From contig NKPT01000008.1 in NCBI GenBank assembly GCA_002254845.1, forward strand, positions 1 to 64,000: a DNA stretch of 64,000 nt, in the 5' to 3' direction. The notes beneath the pieces are model-generated. The model had not been told where the DNA came from. It saw only the letters and a program-made list of their open reading frames with translations, and did no database searches. Positions 1-9,251 of this stretch are shown here, piece by piece. The translations under genes and the position numbers were made by a program. Origin of the DNA: Chloracidobacterium sp. CP2_5A. GTDB lineage: Bacteria; Acidobacteriota; Blastocatellia; Chloracidobacteriales; Chloracidobacteriaceae. How positions within the stretch are numbered: position 1 is the stretch's first letter; every line of letters starts with the position of its first letter.

Positions 1-16
1 AGGCAAGCGCTTGCCT
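1..16. repeat. Perfect 16-bp palindrome
   Basis: AGGCAAGCGCTTGCCT reads identically on both strands. It lies 25 bp past the stop codon of the leftward reductase gene, so it could fold as a transcript-end hairpin. No T-tract is visible because the window ends here. Confidence 0.4.
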
Positions 17-40
17 GGCGTTCCAGCCGGGAAGCGCGGT

Positions 41-2497
41 TCAGCGGAAGATGACCGAGGCGTCCTCATCCGCCGCCGCCCCTGCCGACTGAGCGGCCCA
101 GGCTTCAAACAACTCCGCCTTGTTCCGCAAGCCTAAGCGCGGCAGCGCATGGTTGACGACGTAGGTGGTTCCGGCATGACGGTTGTCCCACATCGCTTGG
201 TGGGCCTCGGGCAAGTCCAGCCATTCGACAACCACTGGCGGGGTCACGTCGAGCAGCCCGGCGGCGACGGCATCGTTCATCGCCACAATCTCATAGGCGT
301 TGTTGAGATGCGTTCCCCAGATGCTGGCCGTCGGCATGTCAATTCGTCGCTGGCGCATCCAGACTTGCGGCGCATAAAAGCTATACCGCCGCCCGGACAT
401 ATCTTCCGCGTAGACCACGCGCCCCGTATAAGGCTTGACCAGCGTCGCGCTGACGCCAAGGGTATCCTGCCCGGCGCGCTCGAAAATCAAGTCAGGGTAG
501 CCGCGCGGGTTGTCGGGCGCGGACAGCAGTCGCCCAACCGACGCGGCGAAGGGCTTGAAGTTGATTTCGGTAAAGAGCCGCACGGCTTCCTTGAAGGCGT
601 CAGTGTCGGCCTTGGGATTGGGAAAGGCCGGCATCCTGTCGGGCCATTCAAAGTCGGCGCCGTACCGCCGCTGGATGTCCTCGATGCTCACAATGCCGCG
701 CACGGCGTCGCCGAAGCCAAGGCTAGCGACGAACTCCTTTTGCCCATCGGTGCGCGTCGCGACGACCACCCGCGCGCGGGCTTCGCGGACGGCCTCGATG
801 ATTTCTATGCCGGCCTCATCCACAATGTCTTCGCTAACGCCGTAATAGACCAGCGCCGACTGCCCGGCGCGCAGGCCAACGCGCTGGAGCATGTCGGCCG
901 GCGCGGCCGCGCCCGGCTTGCCCATAAAGGTGAAGTGATAACCCGACGACGCGCCGTAGAAAGTCAACACGCCGCCCGGCGCAAGCAGCTGGAAGCTGCG
1001 CGGGAACGACAGCTCGCCGGCATGCGAAACGGCGTAGTCGGCAAGCCGGCCGTCGTTTTGGGCGCGAAAGGCGTCGAGCAGCGGCTCGCCGGCGGCTTCC
1101 CAGTCCGCCCACCGGGCGGCGTCTTCCGGCACTTTCGTGAAGCAGCCAGCTAGTTCCGGCGCGCGCCGGTTGATGACGCCGGTGGCGCCATGGCTTTTGA
1201 CAAACTCGGCCCGCTCCGCGCTCGACACCAGCCCGGTCACTTTGACGTTGTTGCGGACGGCGACCTTGACCGCCTCGAACCCGGTCCCCGTCGCCGCGCC
1301 TTCCACAAACAGGCGCTTGCCGGGCGCGACCTTGAGCGTCGTAAATAGCGCCCGATAAATCGTCCCCAAGTTGAGCATGTAGCTGCCCGCCGCCTCAATC
1401 GTCAGGTCCTCCAGCTTGTGGTGAAGTTGCGGCGGCTGCGCCAGCAAAAACTGCCCGTGCGAGCCGTTCGGCTCCTGATAGCCTTGAATGCCAAAGTCGG
1501 CGAACATCGGATCAAGACCGACCAGCGGCGAAAACAGGTTATTTTGTCCCGAATAGATGGAGACGAGATCGCCCGTTTGCAAGCGCCCTTCCCGCTTGAC
1601 CTCGCTGCCCAGCGCGACCACCAAGCCAATGCCGCCCGAACCCGTGATGTGAAAATCCTGATCGTGGTCGTCCATGACCGAAATCGGGATGCCGGTCAGC
1701 GCCCAGATATCGTTGAAGTTGACTTCGCTGACCAGAACATAGACGAGCGCCTCGGCCGGGCTCGGTTCCGGCACGGGCACGATGAAATGCCTTTCGACAT
1801 CCTTCGGGTCGCCGTGGACGGCCGCGCCAGTGGAAGGGTCTTTGATGACGCCCTGCGCGTACTGATATTTCGGCAGCGGCGTCAGGCCCGGGTAAAACGG
1901 CGTCCCGATTGGCAGCAGCTCGCCGCGCTCAAGCAAGGCGCGCTCCTCAGGCGAGCCAGCCATGATGAGCGGACGCGGCGGCAGCGGCGCGCTCCGTTTG
2001 TCGAGAAACGCCTGGATGCCCGACTGTCCCCCTTCCGGGTCGGCGACGGCTTCGGCGAAAACCTGGGCTTCATGCTTCAACCCAGCCGCGTAGCCCTGCT
2101 CCAGCCCGAAAAACAGGCAGTCCAACGCGCGCCGGACGGCCTTTTCGCGCCCGACGGCGCGCGCCTGCGCCAGCAGCCGCGCCACGCGAGGGTGGGCTTC
2201 GACCTCGGCGCGGGATAGCCCGTTCTGGGGGGCGGCCCAGGCTTGACCGGCCGCCTGCCGCCGCGCGAAAGCGTCAGCGAGCGGGCCGGCTCCGGTCAGG
2301 ATGTACTCGCGCGCCAGCCGCGCCGCGACTTCAACGGCCGCCTGGGCGCCAGGCGCAATGTCATCCACAAGGCCCAGCCTCTTGGCGGCTTGAGCGTCGA
2401 GGTTGCGCCCGCCGACGATGATTTCAATGGCGTCAAGCAAGGTCTCCGGCGCGGCCGTCGCAGCGGACGCCGCGCCGGAGGCGGAAGCGTTGGACAT
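41..2497 (-). CDS. Partial crotonase fused to a propionyl-CoA-synthase-type enoyl-CoA reductase
   Basis: 818 aa. Residues about 20-165 resemble only the C-terminal part of an enoyl-CoA hydratase (GGRNLDAQAAKRLGLVDD, then a FadB-like helical segment). The oxyanion-hole and catalytic-Glu half is absent. Residues about 180-560 are a medium-chain dehydrogenase/reductase of the crotonyl-/acrylyl-CoA reductase kind, with NAD(P) motif GAATGTG. Residues 560-818 are a further reductase segment with a second GAGQ/YYGVSED-like region. The same order (hydratase end, then reductase) is found at the C-terminus of propionyl-CoA synthase, so NADPH-dependent reduction of acrylyl- or crotonyl-CoA is the likely reaction. 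An in-frame TGA lies 11 codons upstream of the ATG and AAAGGG can act as ribosome site, so the missing N-terminus is not a start-calling error. Confidence 0.75.
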   Translation of the reverse strand: MSNASASGAASAATAAPETLLDAIEIIVGGRNLDAQAAKRLGLVDDIAPGAQAAVEVAARLAREYILTGAGPLADAFARRQAAGQAWAAPQNGLSRAEVEAHPRVARLLAQARAVGREKAVRRALDCLFFGLEQGYAAGLKHEAQVFAEAVADPEGGQSGIQAFLDKRSAPLPPRPLIMAGSPEERALLERGELLPIGTPFYPGLTPLPKYQYAQGVIKDPSTGAAVHGDPKDVERHFIVPVPEPSPAEALVYVLVSEVNFNDIWALTGIPISVMDDHDQDFHITGSGGIGLVVALGSEVKREGRLQTGDLVSIYSGQNNLFSPLVGLDPMFADFGIQGYQEPNGSHGQFLLAQPPQLHHKLEDLTIEAAGSYMLNLGTIYRALFTTLKVAPGKRLFVEGAATGTGFEAVKVAVRNNVKVTGLVSSAERAEFVKSHGATGVINRRAPELAGCFTKVPEDAARWADWEAAGEPLLDAFRAQNDGRLADYAVSHAGELSFPRSFQLLAPGGVLTFYGASSGYHFTFMGKPGAAAPADMLQRVGLRAGQSALVYYGVSEDIVDEAGIEIIEAVREARARVVVATRTDGQKEFVASLGFGDAVRGIVSIEDIQRRYGADFEWPDRMPAFPNPKADTDAFKEAVRLFTEINFKPFAASVGRLLSAPDNPRGYPDLIFERAGQDTLGVSATLVKPYTGRVVYAEDMSGRRYSFYAPQVWMRQRRIDMPTASIWGTHLNNAYEIVAMNDAVAAGLLDVTPPVVVEWLDLPEAHQAMWDNRHAGTTYVVNHALPRLGLRNKAELFEAWAAQSAGAAADEDASVIFR

Positions 2498-2617
2498 AAC
2501 TGGAAGCGACCCTTTCAGAAAAGCGTGTCAGCGCGCTCCAGTATCGCATGAGTCTTGGCTTGTGCGCTATGTTCGCGGCGGCTGGCGAAGCCTTCTCAAG
2601 CATTTCACTTTCAGCCC

Positions 2618-3508
2618 ATGTTTGACCAACACGAGAAAAGCCTCCTTCCCGACGCCGAACTCACCCGCCGCCGCTTTGTTCTGACCTCGCTGGCCGCCGG
2701 CTTTGCCCTCGCCGCGCAGCCCATCAGCGCGCAAACCATTGTCACTGACGCCACGGGACTGACGGCTGGCGAAGTCGAGATTGCCGCCGCCGACATCAAG
2801 TTCCCAGCCTATCGGGCAATGCCGGAGCGGGGAAAATCCTTTCCGATCGTCATTGTGATTCCCGAAATTTTCGGCGTTCACGAACATATCAAGGATGTTT
2901 GCCGGCGGCTGGCGAAAGTCGGCTACCTGGCCATCGCGCCGGAGCTTTTCGCCCGACAAGGCGATGTCTCGAAGCTGGAAAGCATCGGCGACATCATCTC
3001 AAAGGTTGTATCGAAGGTTCCAGACGCCCAAGCGCTGTCCGATTTGACAAGCTGCATCGCCTACGCCGCCGAAACGGGCAAAGGCGATCTCAGGCGGGTC
3101 GCCGCCACCGGCTTTTGTTGGGGCGGGCGCATGACGTGGCTGTTTGCAGCCACGGAAGCGAAAGTGAAGGCGGCCGCAGCCTGGTATGGCTCGCTCGTCG
3201 CCAACCCGCGTAACAACCCGGATTTCAAGCCCGATCCGCTGCGCCCGTTCTTTCCGATTGACATCGCCCCGGAGCTGAAAACGCCGGTGCTGGGGCTATA
3301 CGGCGGCAAGGATCAGGGCATCCCGCTGGAGACGGTCGAGCGGATGCGCGAGGCGCTGGACAAGGGCAAGTCCGGCTCGCGGATTATCGTGTACCCGGAA
3401 GCGCCGCACGGATTCCACGCCGACTATCGCCCGTCCTATCGGAAAGACGCCGCCCAGGCGGCTTGGAAGGCCATGCTCGCGTGGTTCAGGCGGCATGGCG
3501 CGAGCTAG
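2618..3508 (+). CDS. Exported dienelactone hydrolase family protein
   Basis: 296 aa alpha/beta hydrolase. The start at 2618 rather than the in-frame ATG at 2555 puts a Tat signal ([18 protein letters not shown], cleavage near AQPISAQ) at the N-terminus. The Cys-Asp-His triad of dienelactone hydrolases is visible: nucleophile in GFCWGGR, Asp in YGGKDQGIP, His in APHGFHADY. The protein should hydrolyse a lactone or ester in the periplasm; the substrate is unknown. It is divergent from the reductase and 23 bp ahead of proB. Confidence 0.85.
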   Translation: MFDQHEKSLLPDAELTRRRFVLTSLAAGFALAAQPISAQTIVTDATGLTAGEVEIAAADIKFPAYRAMPERGKSFPIVIVIPEIFGVHEHIKDVCRRLAKVGYLAIAPELFARQGDVSKLESIGDIISKVVSKVPDAQALSDLTSCIAYAAETGKGDLRRVAATGFCWGGRMTWLFAATEAKVKAAAAWYGSLVANPRNNPDFKPDPLRPFFPIDIAPELKTPVLGLYGGKDQGIPLETVERMREALDKGKSGSRIIVYPEAPHGFHADYRPSYRKDAAQAAWKAMLAWFRRHGAS

Positions 3509-3531
3509 GCTTTCGGCTTGAATGACTCGCT

Positions 3532-4722
3532 ATGGATCGCTCGCCGGAACTCACTCGTCGGACATTTGCCGGCATCGAAGCCCAAGCGGCCCGCGCGCGG
3601 CTGACTGCCGCGCAGCGCATTGTCGTCAAGGTCGGCAGCAATGTTCTGGTCGAGCCTGGAGCGGGACTTGCCGAGCCCGTCCTCCGGCACTTGGTCGAGC
3701 AGTGCGCCGCCGCGCGGGACGCCGGGCGGACGCTCGCGCTAGTTTCATCCGGCGCGGTCGCCTGCGGGACGACTCAGCTCCAAGCGCGGCGGCTGCCGCT
3801 TGCCAAGGACTTGTCCTTCAAGCAGGCGGCGGCGGCGATTGGGCAGCCCGCGCTGATGCGCTACTACGAGCAGGCTTTTGCGCCGACGCCCGTGGCGCAA
3901 GTGCTCCTGACCTACGATGACGCGCGCGACCGCGAGCGGTTTCTCAACGCGCGCCATACGCTGCGCACCCTGCTGGGGCTGGGCGTCGTTCCCATCATCA
4001 ACGAAAACGACACCGTGGCGACGGCGGAAATCAAGTTCGGCGACAACGACTTCCTCAGCGCGCTGGTGGCGAACATCGTGGACGCCGACCTGCTCGTGCT
4101 GCTGTCTGACGTGGAGGGCCTCTTCGACCGCGATCCCAAGCGCCATCCCGACGCCCAGCGACTGGCTTTTGTCCCCGAAGTGGACGCCGCGACGCTGGCG
4201 CTGGCGTCAACGGGAACGAGCGCGTTCGGGACGGGCGGGATGCAATCCAAGCTGACCGCCGCGCAGACGGCCGCCCGCTTTGGGGCGACGACGGTCATCG
4301 TCAATGGCCGCGCGCCAAACATTTTGCGGCGCGTCCTCGCCGGCGAGGACGCGGGGACGCTGTTCCCGCCGGCCGCGGCCGCGCTGGGCGGGCGCAAGCG
4401 CTGGATTGCCGCGCTGCGGCCGCAGGGCGCGCTGACGCTTGACGCGGGCGCGGCGCGGGCCGTGGCCAGGCAGGGGAAGAGCGTTTTGCCATCGGGGATT
4501 ATTCGCGTCGAGGGGCGGTTCGCCGCCGGGGATGTCGTCGCTTGCCGCGACGAGCAGGGGCGCGAGTTCGCGCGCGGCTTAGCAAGCTACAGCGCCGACG
4601 AGGTTGAGGCCATTCGCGGGCTGAAGTCGTCCGACATCGCGCTGCGGCTGGGCTTCCGCGCGCGCGACGAAGTCATCCACCGGGACGATTTGGCGCTGAC
4701 CGGCGAGCGTCAACGCCCTTGA
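3532..4722 (+). CDS. proB: Glutamate 5-kinase
   Basis: 396 aa. ATP-dependent phosphorylation of glutamate, first step of proline synthesis. The amino-acid-kinase domain shows IVVKVGSNVL, SSGAVACG, NENDTV, FGDNDFLSALVA and GTGGMQSKLTAA. A PUA domain covers about residues 290-375, as in E. coli ProB. The N-terminus has about 25 extra residues before the kinase core, so translation might start later, but no better ATG is seen. No proA lies next to it. Convergent with the SDR gene. Confidence 0.95.
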   Translation: MDRSPELTRRTFAGIEAQAARARLTAAQRIVVKVGSNVLVEPGAGLAEPVLRHLVEQCAAARDAGRTLALVSSGAVACGTTQLQARRLPLAKDLSFKQAAAAIGQPALMRYYEQAFAPTPVAQVLLTYDDARDRERFLNARHTLRTLLGLGVVPIINENDTVATAEIKFGDNDFLSALVANIVDADLLVLLSDVEGLFDRDPKRHPDAQRLAFVPEVDAATLALASTGTSAFGTGGMQSKLTAAQTAARFGATTVIVNGRAPNILRRVLAGEDAGTLFPPAAAALGGRKRWIAALRPQGALTLDAGAARAVARQGKSVLPSGIIRVEGRFAAGDVVACRDEQGREFARGLASYSADEVEAIRGLKSSDIALRLGFRARDEVIHRDDLALTGERQRP

Positions 4723-4764
4723 TTGAAGGCGCGGGGACGCCCTCCCTTCCCGACTGAAAACGCG

Positions 4765-5526
4765 CTACCGCCCCATCCAGCCGCCGTCCACCACAAGGAC
4801 GTGGCCGTGAACGTAATCGCTTGCCGCCGAGGCTAAAAACACAGCCGCGCCGGCCAAATCCGCCGGACGCCCCCACCGGTCAGCTGGAATGCGCTCCGTG
4901 ATCTGACGATGCCGCGCCGGGTCTTCCCGCAGCGGACGGGTGCTTTCCACATCAAGGTAGCCCGGCGAAATGGCGTTGACGTTGACGCCCCGCGCCGCCC
5001 ATTCATTCGCCAGCGACTTCGTCAGTTGCACGACGCCACCCTTTGACGCCGCGAACGCCGGCGCTTGCCAGCCCCCCTGAAACGCCAGTAGCGAAGCGAT
5101 GTTGATGATCTTGCCCGACTTTCGCGCCAGCATGTCCCTGGCAACCAGCTGCGACAGGCGGAACACCGTCGTCAGATTAATGTCCAGGATGAAATCCCAG
5201 TCTTCGTCGCTGAGCTCGACCGCCGCGCCGCGCCGAATCGCGCTGGCGTTGTTGACCAAAATATCAATCCGTCCGAAATGCGCCAGCGTGGCGGCGACGA
5301 TGTGACCGTGAAAGGCGCGGTCGTAGAGGTCGCCAGTTACCGCTAACGCCTGCCGCCCCAGCGCGCGGATTTGCTCGCACAACGTCTCCGGCGGACGGGA
5401 CGAGCTATGGCAAGCCACGTCCGCCCCGGCTTCGGCCAGCGCCAGGGCAATCGCCGTGCCGATTTCAGAAAGCGCGCCCGTCACCAGCGCGACCTTGCCA
5501 TCAAGACGAAACAAATCCAGCACCAC
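4765..5526 (-). CDS. SDR-family protein (KduD-like) lacking catalytic Tyr
   Basis: 253 aa, closest in layout to 2-deoxy-D-gluconate/5-keto-gluconate dehydrogenases (INIASLLAFQGG, NVNAISPGYLDVEST). Two key positions differ from active short-chain dehydrogenases. The TGxxxGxG cofactor loop reads TGALSEIG, with Glu for the middle Gly, and the YxxxK motif reads FAASK, with Phe (TTC) for the catalytic Tyr. The Ser and Lys are kept. It may be a pseudoenzyme or use another mechanism; the fold assignment is firm, the activity is not. Divergent from the symporter gene. Confidence 0.85.
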   Translation of the reverse strand: MVLDLFRLDGKVALVTGALSEIGTAIALALAEAGADVACHSSSRPPETLCEQIRALGRQALAVTGDLYDRAFHGHIVAATLAHFGRIDILVNNASAIRRGAAVELSDEDWDFILDINLTTVFRLSQLVARDMLARKSGKIINIASLLAFQGGWQAPAFAASKGGVVQLTKSLANEWAARGVNVNAISPGYLDVESTRPLREDPARHRQITERIPADRWGRPADLAGAAVFLASAASDYVHGHVLVVDGGWMGR

Positions 5527-5718
5527 GTCCCAAACCGTCCCTGTCGCCGGAAGATGCCACGGTGGTCGCCTAGCTTATCGCGTCCGCCGCTTCGGCAACA
5601 ACGAAAATGACGTTGGCCGTTGGCGTTGAATCCGCTAACGTGCGTCCTCCGGCAAGCTCACTCCCTGGTTGCACTCACAAGCGCGCCCGTCTGCGGCCGA
5701 GGCGCGCGGCGACAACGC

Positions 5719-7491
5719 ATGACCGACGTTCGACTGGCGTGGATTGATTACGTCCTGATGGCGATTTACTTCGCCTTCGTGATTGGCATTGGCGTGGCGC
5801 TCAAGCGCTTCATGCGCTCCAGCGCCGACTACTTCCTGTCGGGCCGCGCCATTCCGGCGTGGGTAGCCGGCCTGGCCTTTATTTCCGCCAACCTGGGCGC
5901 GCAGGAAGTCATCGGCATGGGCGCGTCGGGCGCAAAGTACGGCATCGCCACCAGCCACTTCTACTGGATTGGCGCGATTCCGGCGATGGTCTTCGTCGGC
6001 GTCTTTATGATGCCGTTTTACTACGGCTCGCGGGCGCGCTCCGTGCCGGAATACCTCAAGCTGCGCTTTGATGAAAAAACGCGCGCGCTCAACGCGATTT
6101 CCTTCGCCGTCATGACGGTGTTTTCGTCCGGCGTGTCGCTTTACGCCATGGGCAAGCTGTTCAAGCTGCTGCTGGGCTGGGACGAGGACGCCAGCATGCT
6201 GGCGGCGGCCGGCATCGTGCTGGCCTACATTTTTCTCGGCGGCTTGACGAGCGCCATCTACAACGAGGTGTTGCAGTTTTTCCTCATCGTCTTCGGCTTT
6301 CTGCCGCTGGTCTTGCTTGGGCTGAAGGATGTCGGCGGCTGGGCGGGGCTTCAGGCGCGGCTGACGACGCGCGCGCTGGAGCAGGGCTACGCGCCGACGG
6401 CCTACACGCAGTCGTGGGCCTTTATGGACGAGGCGACGCGCAATCCGGTCGGCGTCGAATGGTTTGGGCTGGCGATGGGGCTGGGCTTTGTGCTGTCGTT
6501 CGGCTACTGGTGCACGGATTTTCTCGTCGTCCAGCGCGCCATGGCGGCCGACTCGATGACGGCCGCGCGCCGCGCGCCGCTCATCGCCGCCATTCCCAAA
6601 ATGCTGTTTCCCTTCCTGGTGATTCTGCCGGGCATGCTGGCGCTGACCGTCGAGCCGCGCCGCGCGAGCGCGCCGCCAGGCGTCGTCGCGGCAAGCGTCG
6701 GCATTGTTCCGCCGAAAATAGCCGACGCCGGCGAGATCATCCGCGATACAAACGGGCGGCCTGTCATTGACTACGATCTGGCGACGCCGGCCATGCTGGC
6801 GCATTACTTGCCGTCGGGCTTGCTTGGCCTCGGTCTCACGGCGCTGCTGGCGTCGTTTATGTCGGGGATGGCCGGGAATGTGACGGCGTTCAACACGGTC
6901 TGGACGTACGACATCTATCAAAGCTACTTCAAGCGCGACGCGAGCGACACGCACTACTTGTGGATGGGGCGCGCGGCCACAATCGGCGGCATTGCGCTCT
7001 CGGTGGCGACGGCCTACGTCGCCGCCGCGTTCAACAACATCATGGACGTGCTTCAGCTCGTGTTCGCGTTTGTCAACGCGCCGCTGTTCGCGACGTTTCT
7101 GTTGGGCATGTTCTGGAAGCGGGCCACGGGGCACGGGGCGTTCTGGGGACTGGTCGCCGGGACGCTCGCCGCCGCGCTCCACCATGGCGTCTCGCTGCCC
7201 GAAGGCGCGGTTGTCGGCGTCAAGGGGGGCTTTCTGGGGGTTGTGCTGCCGCCCTATCGCAGCGAGCTGGCGCAAACCTTCTGGACGGCCATCGTCGCCT
7301 GGACGGTTTGCTTTGTCGTCACCATCGCCGTGAGCCTGGCGACGCGCCCGCGCCCGGACGAGGAGCTTGGCGGGCTGGTCTACGCTCTGACGCCGAAGCC
7401 CGCGGAAGATGTTGGCTTCTGGCGGCGGCCCGCGACGTTGGCCGTCGTCGTCCTGACGGCAACCCTCGTGCTCAACCTTATCTTCTTCTAA
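5719..7491 (+). CDS. Sodium:solute symporter (SSS/SGLT family)
   Basis: 590 aa with about 13-14 hydrophobic segments. The ATG at 5719 is chosen because MTDVRLAWIDYVLMAIYF gives a normal SSS N-terminus, whereas the in-frame ATG at 5620 adds 33 residues unlike the family. Typical features are FLSGRAIPAWVAGLAFISANLG near residue 40 and GGLTSAIYNEVLQFF near 180. A sugar or other organic solute is probable given galT downstream, but the substrate cannot be read. First gene of a four-gene run. Confidence 0.9.
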   Translation: MTDVRLAWIDYVLMAIYFAFVIGIGVALKRFMRSSADYFLSGRAIPAWVAGLAFISANLGAQEVIGMGASGAKYGIATSHFYWIGAIPAMVFVGVFMMPFYYGSRARSVPEYLKLRFDEKTRALNAISFAVMTVFSSGVSLYAMGKLFKLLLGWDEDASMLAAAGIVLAYIFLGGLTSAIYNEVLQFFLIVFGFLPLVLLGLKDVGGWAGLQARLTTRALEQGYAPTAYTQSWAFMDEATRNPVGVEWFGLAMGLGFVLSFGYWCTDFLVVQRAMAADSMTAARRAPLIAAIPKMLFPFLVILPGMLALTVEPRRASAPPGVVAASVGIVPPKIADAGEIIRDTNGRPVIDYDLATPAMLAHYLPSGLLGLGLTALLASFMSGMAGNVTAFNTVWTYDIYQSYFKRDASDTHYLWMGRAATIGGIALSVATAYVAAAFNNIMDVLQLVFAFVNAPLFATFLLGMFWKRATGHGAFWGLVAGTLAAALHHGVSLPEGAVVGVKGGFLGVVLPPYRSELAQTFWTAIVAWTVCFVVTIAVSLATRPRPDEELGGLVYALTPKPAEDVGFWRRPATLAVVVLTATLVLNLIFF

Positions 7492-7511
7492 CTTGGAAAG
7501 GCGGCTTCGCG

Positions 7512-7724
7512 ATGAGCGGCGGCATCGGGCTTGACATCAGGATTCCCATCGGGGCGATGTTTGCGCTGATCGGGCTGGCGCTGGCCGGCTATGGCTGGAT
7601 GACGAGCGGCGTCCCCGGCTTTTACGATAAGTCGCTAGGAATCAACATCAACCTCTGGTGGGGGCTGGCGATGACGCTGTTTGGCGGCGCGCTGCTCGCG
7701 CCGGCCCTGCTCAAGCGAGCATGA
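7512..7724 (+). CDS. Small two-TM membrane protein
   Basis: 70 aa with two hydrophobic helices (about residues 10-30 and 48-66) joined by a loop containing GVPGFYDKSLGIN. It starts 20 bp after the symporter and has AAAGGCGG upstream as a weak ribosome site. Its position suggests an accessory subunit of the symporter, but I do not recognise the family. Confidence 0.7.
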   Translation: MSGGIGLDIRIPIGAMFALIGLALAGYGWMTSGVPGFYDKSLGININLWWGLAMTLFGGALLAPALLKRA

Positions 7725-7903
7725 TTTCGCCCCCGCCCATTCCGCCGGAACCGACGCTGATTCGGCGCGTCATCGTCAAGCCCGACGGTCGGCGATTGAC
7801 GTTTTACGACTTTGAACCAGCGGACGCGGACGCGCCGCCCGCGCCCGCGCCGGAGGAAGCGCCGCGCCATGTCGGAACTCCGCTGGAATCCGCTGCTGGG
7901 TGA
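7721..7903 (+). CDS. Small proline-rich hypothetical protein
   Basis: 60 aa. The start ATG overlaps the TGA of the preceding gene (ATGA) and its 3' end runs 35 bp into galT. Proline- and alanine-rich, with a short basic block (LIRRVIVKPDGRRL) and no membrane segment. The tight double overlap argues for translational coupling. No family is recognised, and it could be non-coding sequence that happens to be open. Confidence 0.45.
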   Translation: MISPPPIPPEPTLIRRVIVKPDGRRLTFYDFEPADADAPPAPAPEEAPRHVGTPLESAAG

Positions 7904-8846
7904 GTGGACGATTACGGCAACGCACCGGCAGGAACGCACCTTTTTGCCGCCGGCCGACTACTGCCCGCTGTGCCCGACGCAGCCCGGCGCGTTTGAAACC
8001 GAGATTCCGACGCCCGCGTTCGACATCGTCGTGTTTGAGAACCGCTTTCCGAGCTTGCAGGCGACGCCGCCCGCGCCGGCGGTGGAAGGCGGCGATCTGT
8101 ATCCCGTCCGCCCAGCGCGGGGCGTCTGCGAGGTCGTGGTCTATACCGACCGGCATACGACGACGCTGGCGGAGGAAAGCGTCGAGCGCATCCGGCGCCT
8201 CATCCTTGTCTGGCGCGACCGCTTCGCTGAGCTCGGCGCGCGCGACGACGTGGCGTACGTCTACATTTTCGAGAACAAGGGCGAGGCGATCGGCGTCACG
8301 CTGCACCATCCGCACGGGCAAATCTACGCCTATCCGTTCATTCCGCCGCGCGTCGCGCGCAAGCTGGCGCAAGCGGAACGACACTGGAGCGCGACCGGGC
8401 GCGACCTGCTGGGCGACGCGCTGGATGCGGAACGACGCGACGGGCGGCGCATCGTCTGTGAAAACGAGGCGTTCGTGGCGTTCATTCCGTTCTTCGCGCG
8501 CTATCCCTACGAGACGCTGGTGGTGCCGACGCGACAGGTCGCGGCGCTGACGGACTTCGACGCCCGCGAGCGGTGGCGACTAGCGGAAATTCTGAAAACG
8601 CTGCTGGTCGGCTACGACCGGCTGTTCGGCTTTTCGCTGCCGTACGTCATGGCGCTGCACCAGCGGCCAACCGACGGCGGCGACTACCCTTACGCCCGCT
8701 TTCACATCGAGTTCCTGCCGCCGCACCGGACGGCGAACAAGCTCAAGTATCTGGCCGGAAGCGAAAGCGGGGCGGGCGCGTTCATCAACGACACCATTCC
8801 CGAAGAAACCGCGCCGCGCCTGCGCGCCGCCTGTGGAAGCGGCTGA
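7869..8846 (+). CDS. galT: Galactose-1-phosphate uridylyltransferase
   Basis: 325 aa. Leloir-pathway exchange of UDP between glucose-1-P and galactose-1-P. The nucleophilic His lies in HPHGQIYAYPF, the N-terminal metal ligands in YCPLC, and the C-terminal signature in ALHQRPTDG and RFHIEFLPP. The ATG at 7869 is preferred to 7812 because MSELRWNPLLGEW begins the domain directly. Co-transcription with a Na+/solute symporter suggests uptake and use of a hexose. Confidence 0.93.
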   Translation: MSELRWNPLLGEWTITATHRQERTFLPPADYCPLCPTQPGAFETEIPTPAFDIVVFENRFPSLQATPPAPAVEGGDLYPVRPARGVCEVVVYTDRHTTTLAEESVERIRRLILVWRDRFAELGARDDVAYVYIFENKGEAIGVTLHHPHGQIYAYPFIPPRVARKLAQAERHWSATGRDLLGDALDAERRDGRRIVCENEAFVAFIPFFARYPYETLVVPTRQVAALTDFDARERWRLAEILKTLLVGYDRLFGFSLPYVMALHQRPTDGGDYPYARFHIEFLPPHRTANKLKYLAGSESGAGAFINDTIPEETAPRLRAACGSG

Positions 8847-8854
8847 CGCCGCTT
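8837..8854. terminator. Hairpin over the galT stop codon
   Basis: AAGCGGC-TGAC-GCCGCTT, a 7-bp perfect stem with a 4-nt loop containing the galT stop, placed between convergent genes. It has no T-tract, so terminator function is uncertain. Confidence 0.35.
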
Positions 8855-9251
8855 ATCGCGCCCTGAAGACGCGGTTCGCGTGGCGGACGAGCGCCTCCAT
8901 GTGGTTGACGTAGGCCTCGAGCGCCGCCCGTCCGGCGTCGGTGAGTTGATAGGTCGTATGCGGCGTCCGTCCGCGAAAGCCCTTGGCGCAGGTCAGGTAC
9001 GCGGCTTCTTCCAAGCGCCGCAGATGAACGCTCAGGTTGCCGTCGGTCGTGGAGAGGAGCTGCTTGAGCTCGACAAACGACATCCGCTCAACGCCAGCCA
9101 GCGCGCACAACACGCCGAGCCGCACCGGCTCGTGAATGAGCTTATCCACGCCTTCCGAGGCAACCCTGGTGGCCGATACGACCGCTTTGGGCGGCGCGGA
9201 AAGGGCCGCCGATTTACTGAGTTTACGCTTAGCCACCATAGTTCCGAGCAA
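8853..9251 (-). CDS. Winged-helix transcriptional regulator (HTH_34/ArsR-like)
   Basis: 132 aa. Residues 35-120 form a winged helix: EPVRLGVLCALAG, recognition helix TTDGNLSVHLRRLEEAAYL, wing FRGRTPHTTYQLTDAGRAAL. This subfamily is typically encoded with a membrane protein and the pair probably controls its own operon. The start overlaps the preceding gene by 23 bp; a second ATG at 9239 (MVAKRKLSK) is equally possible. Confidence 0.85.
   Translation of the reverse strand: MLGTMVAKRKLSKSAALSAPPKAVVSATRVASEGVDKLIHEPVRLGVLCALAGVERMSFVELKQLLSTTDGNLSVHLRRLEEAAYLTCAKGFRGRTPHTTYQLTDAGRAALEAYVNHMEALVRHANRVFRAR

Noticed and set aside
149-1153. 334-codon rightward open frame
   Set aside because: Antisense to the reductase gene; no family resemblance.
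5635-7275. 546-codon leftward open frame
   Set aside because: Antisense to the sodium symporter; Arg/His-rich composition and no signal or domain.
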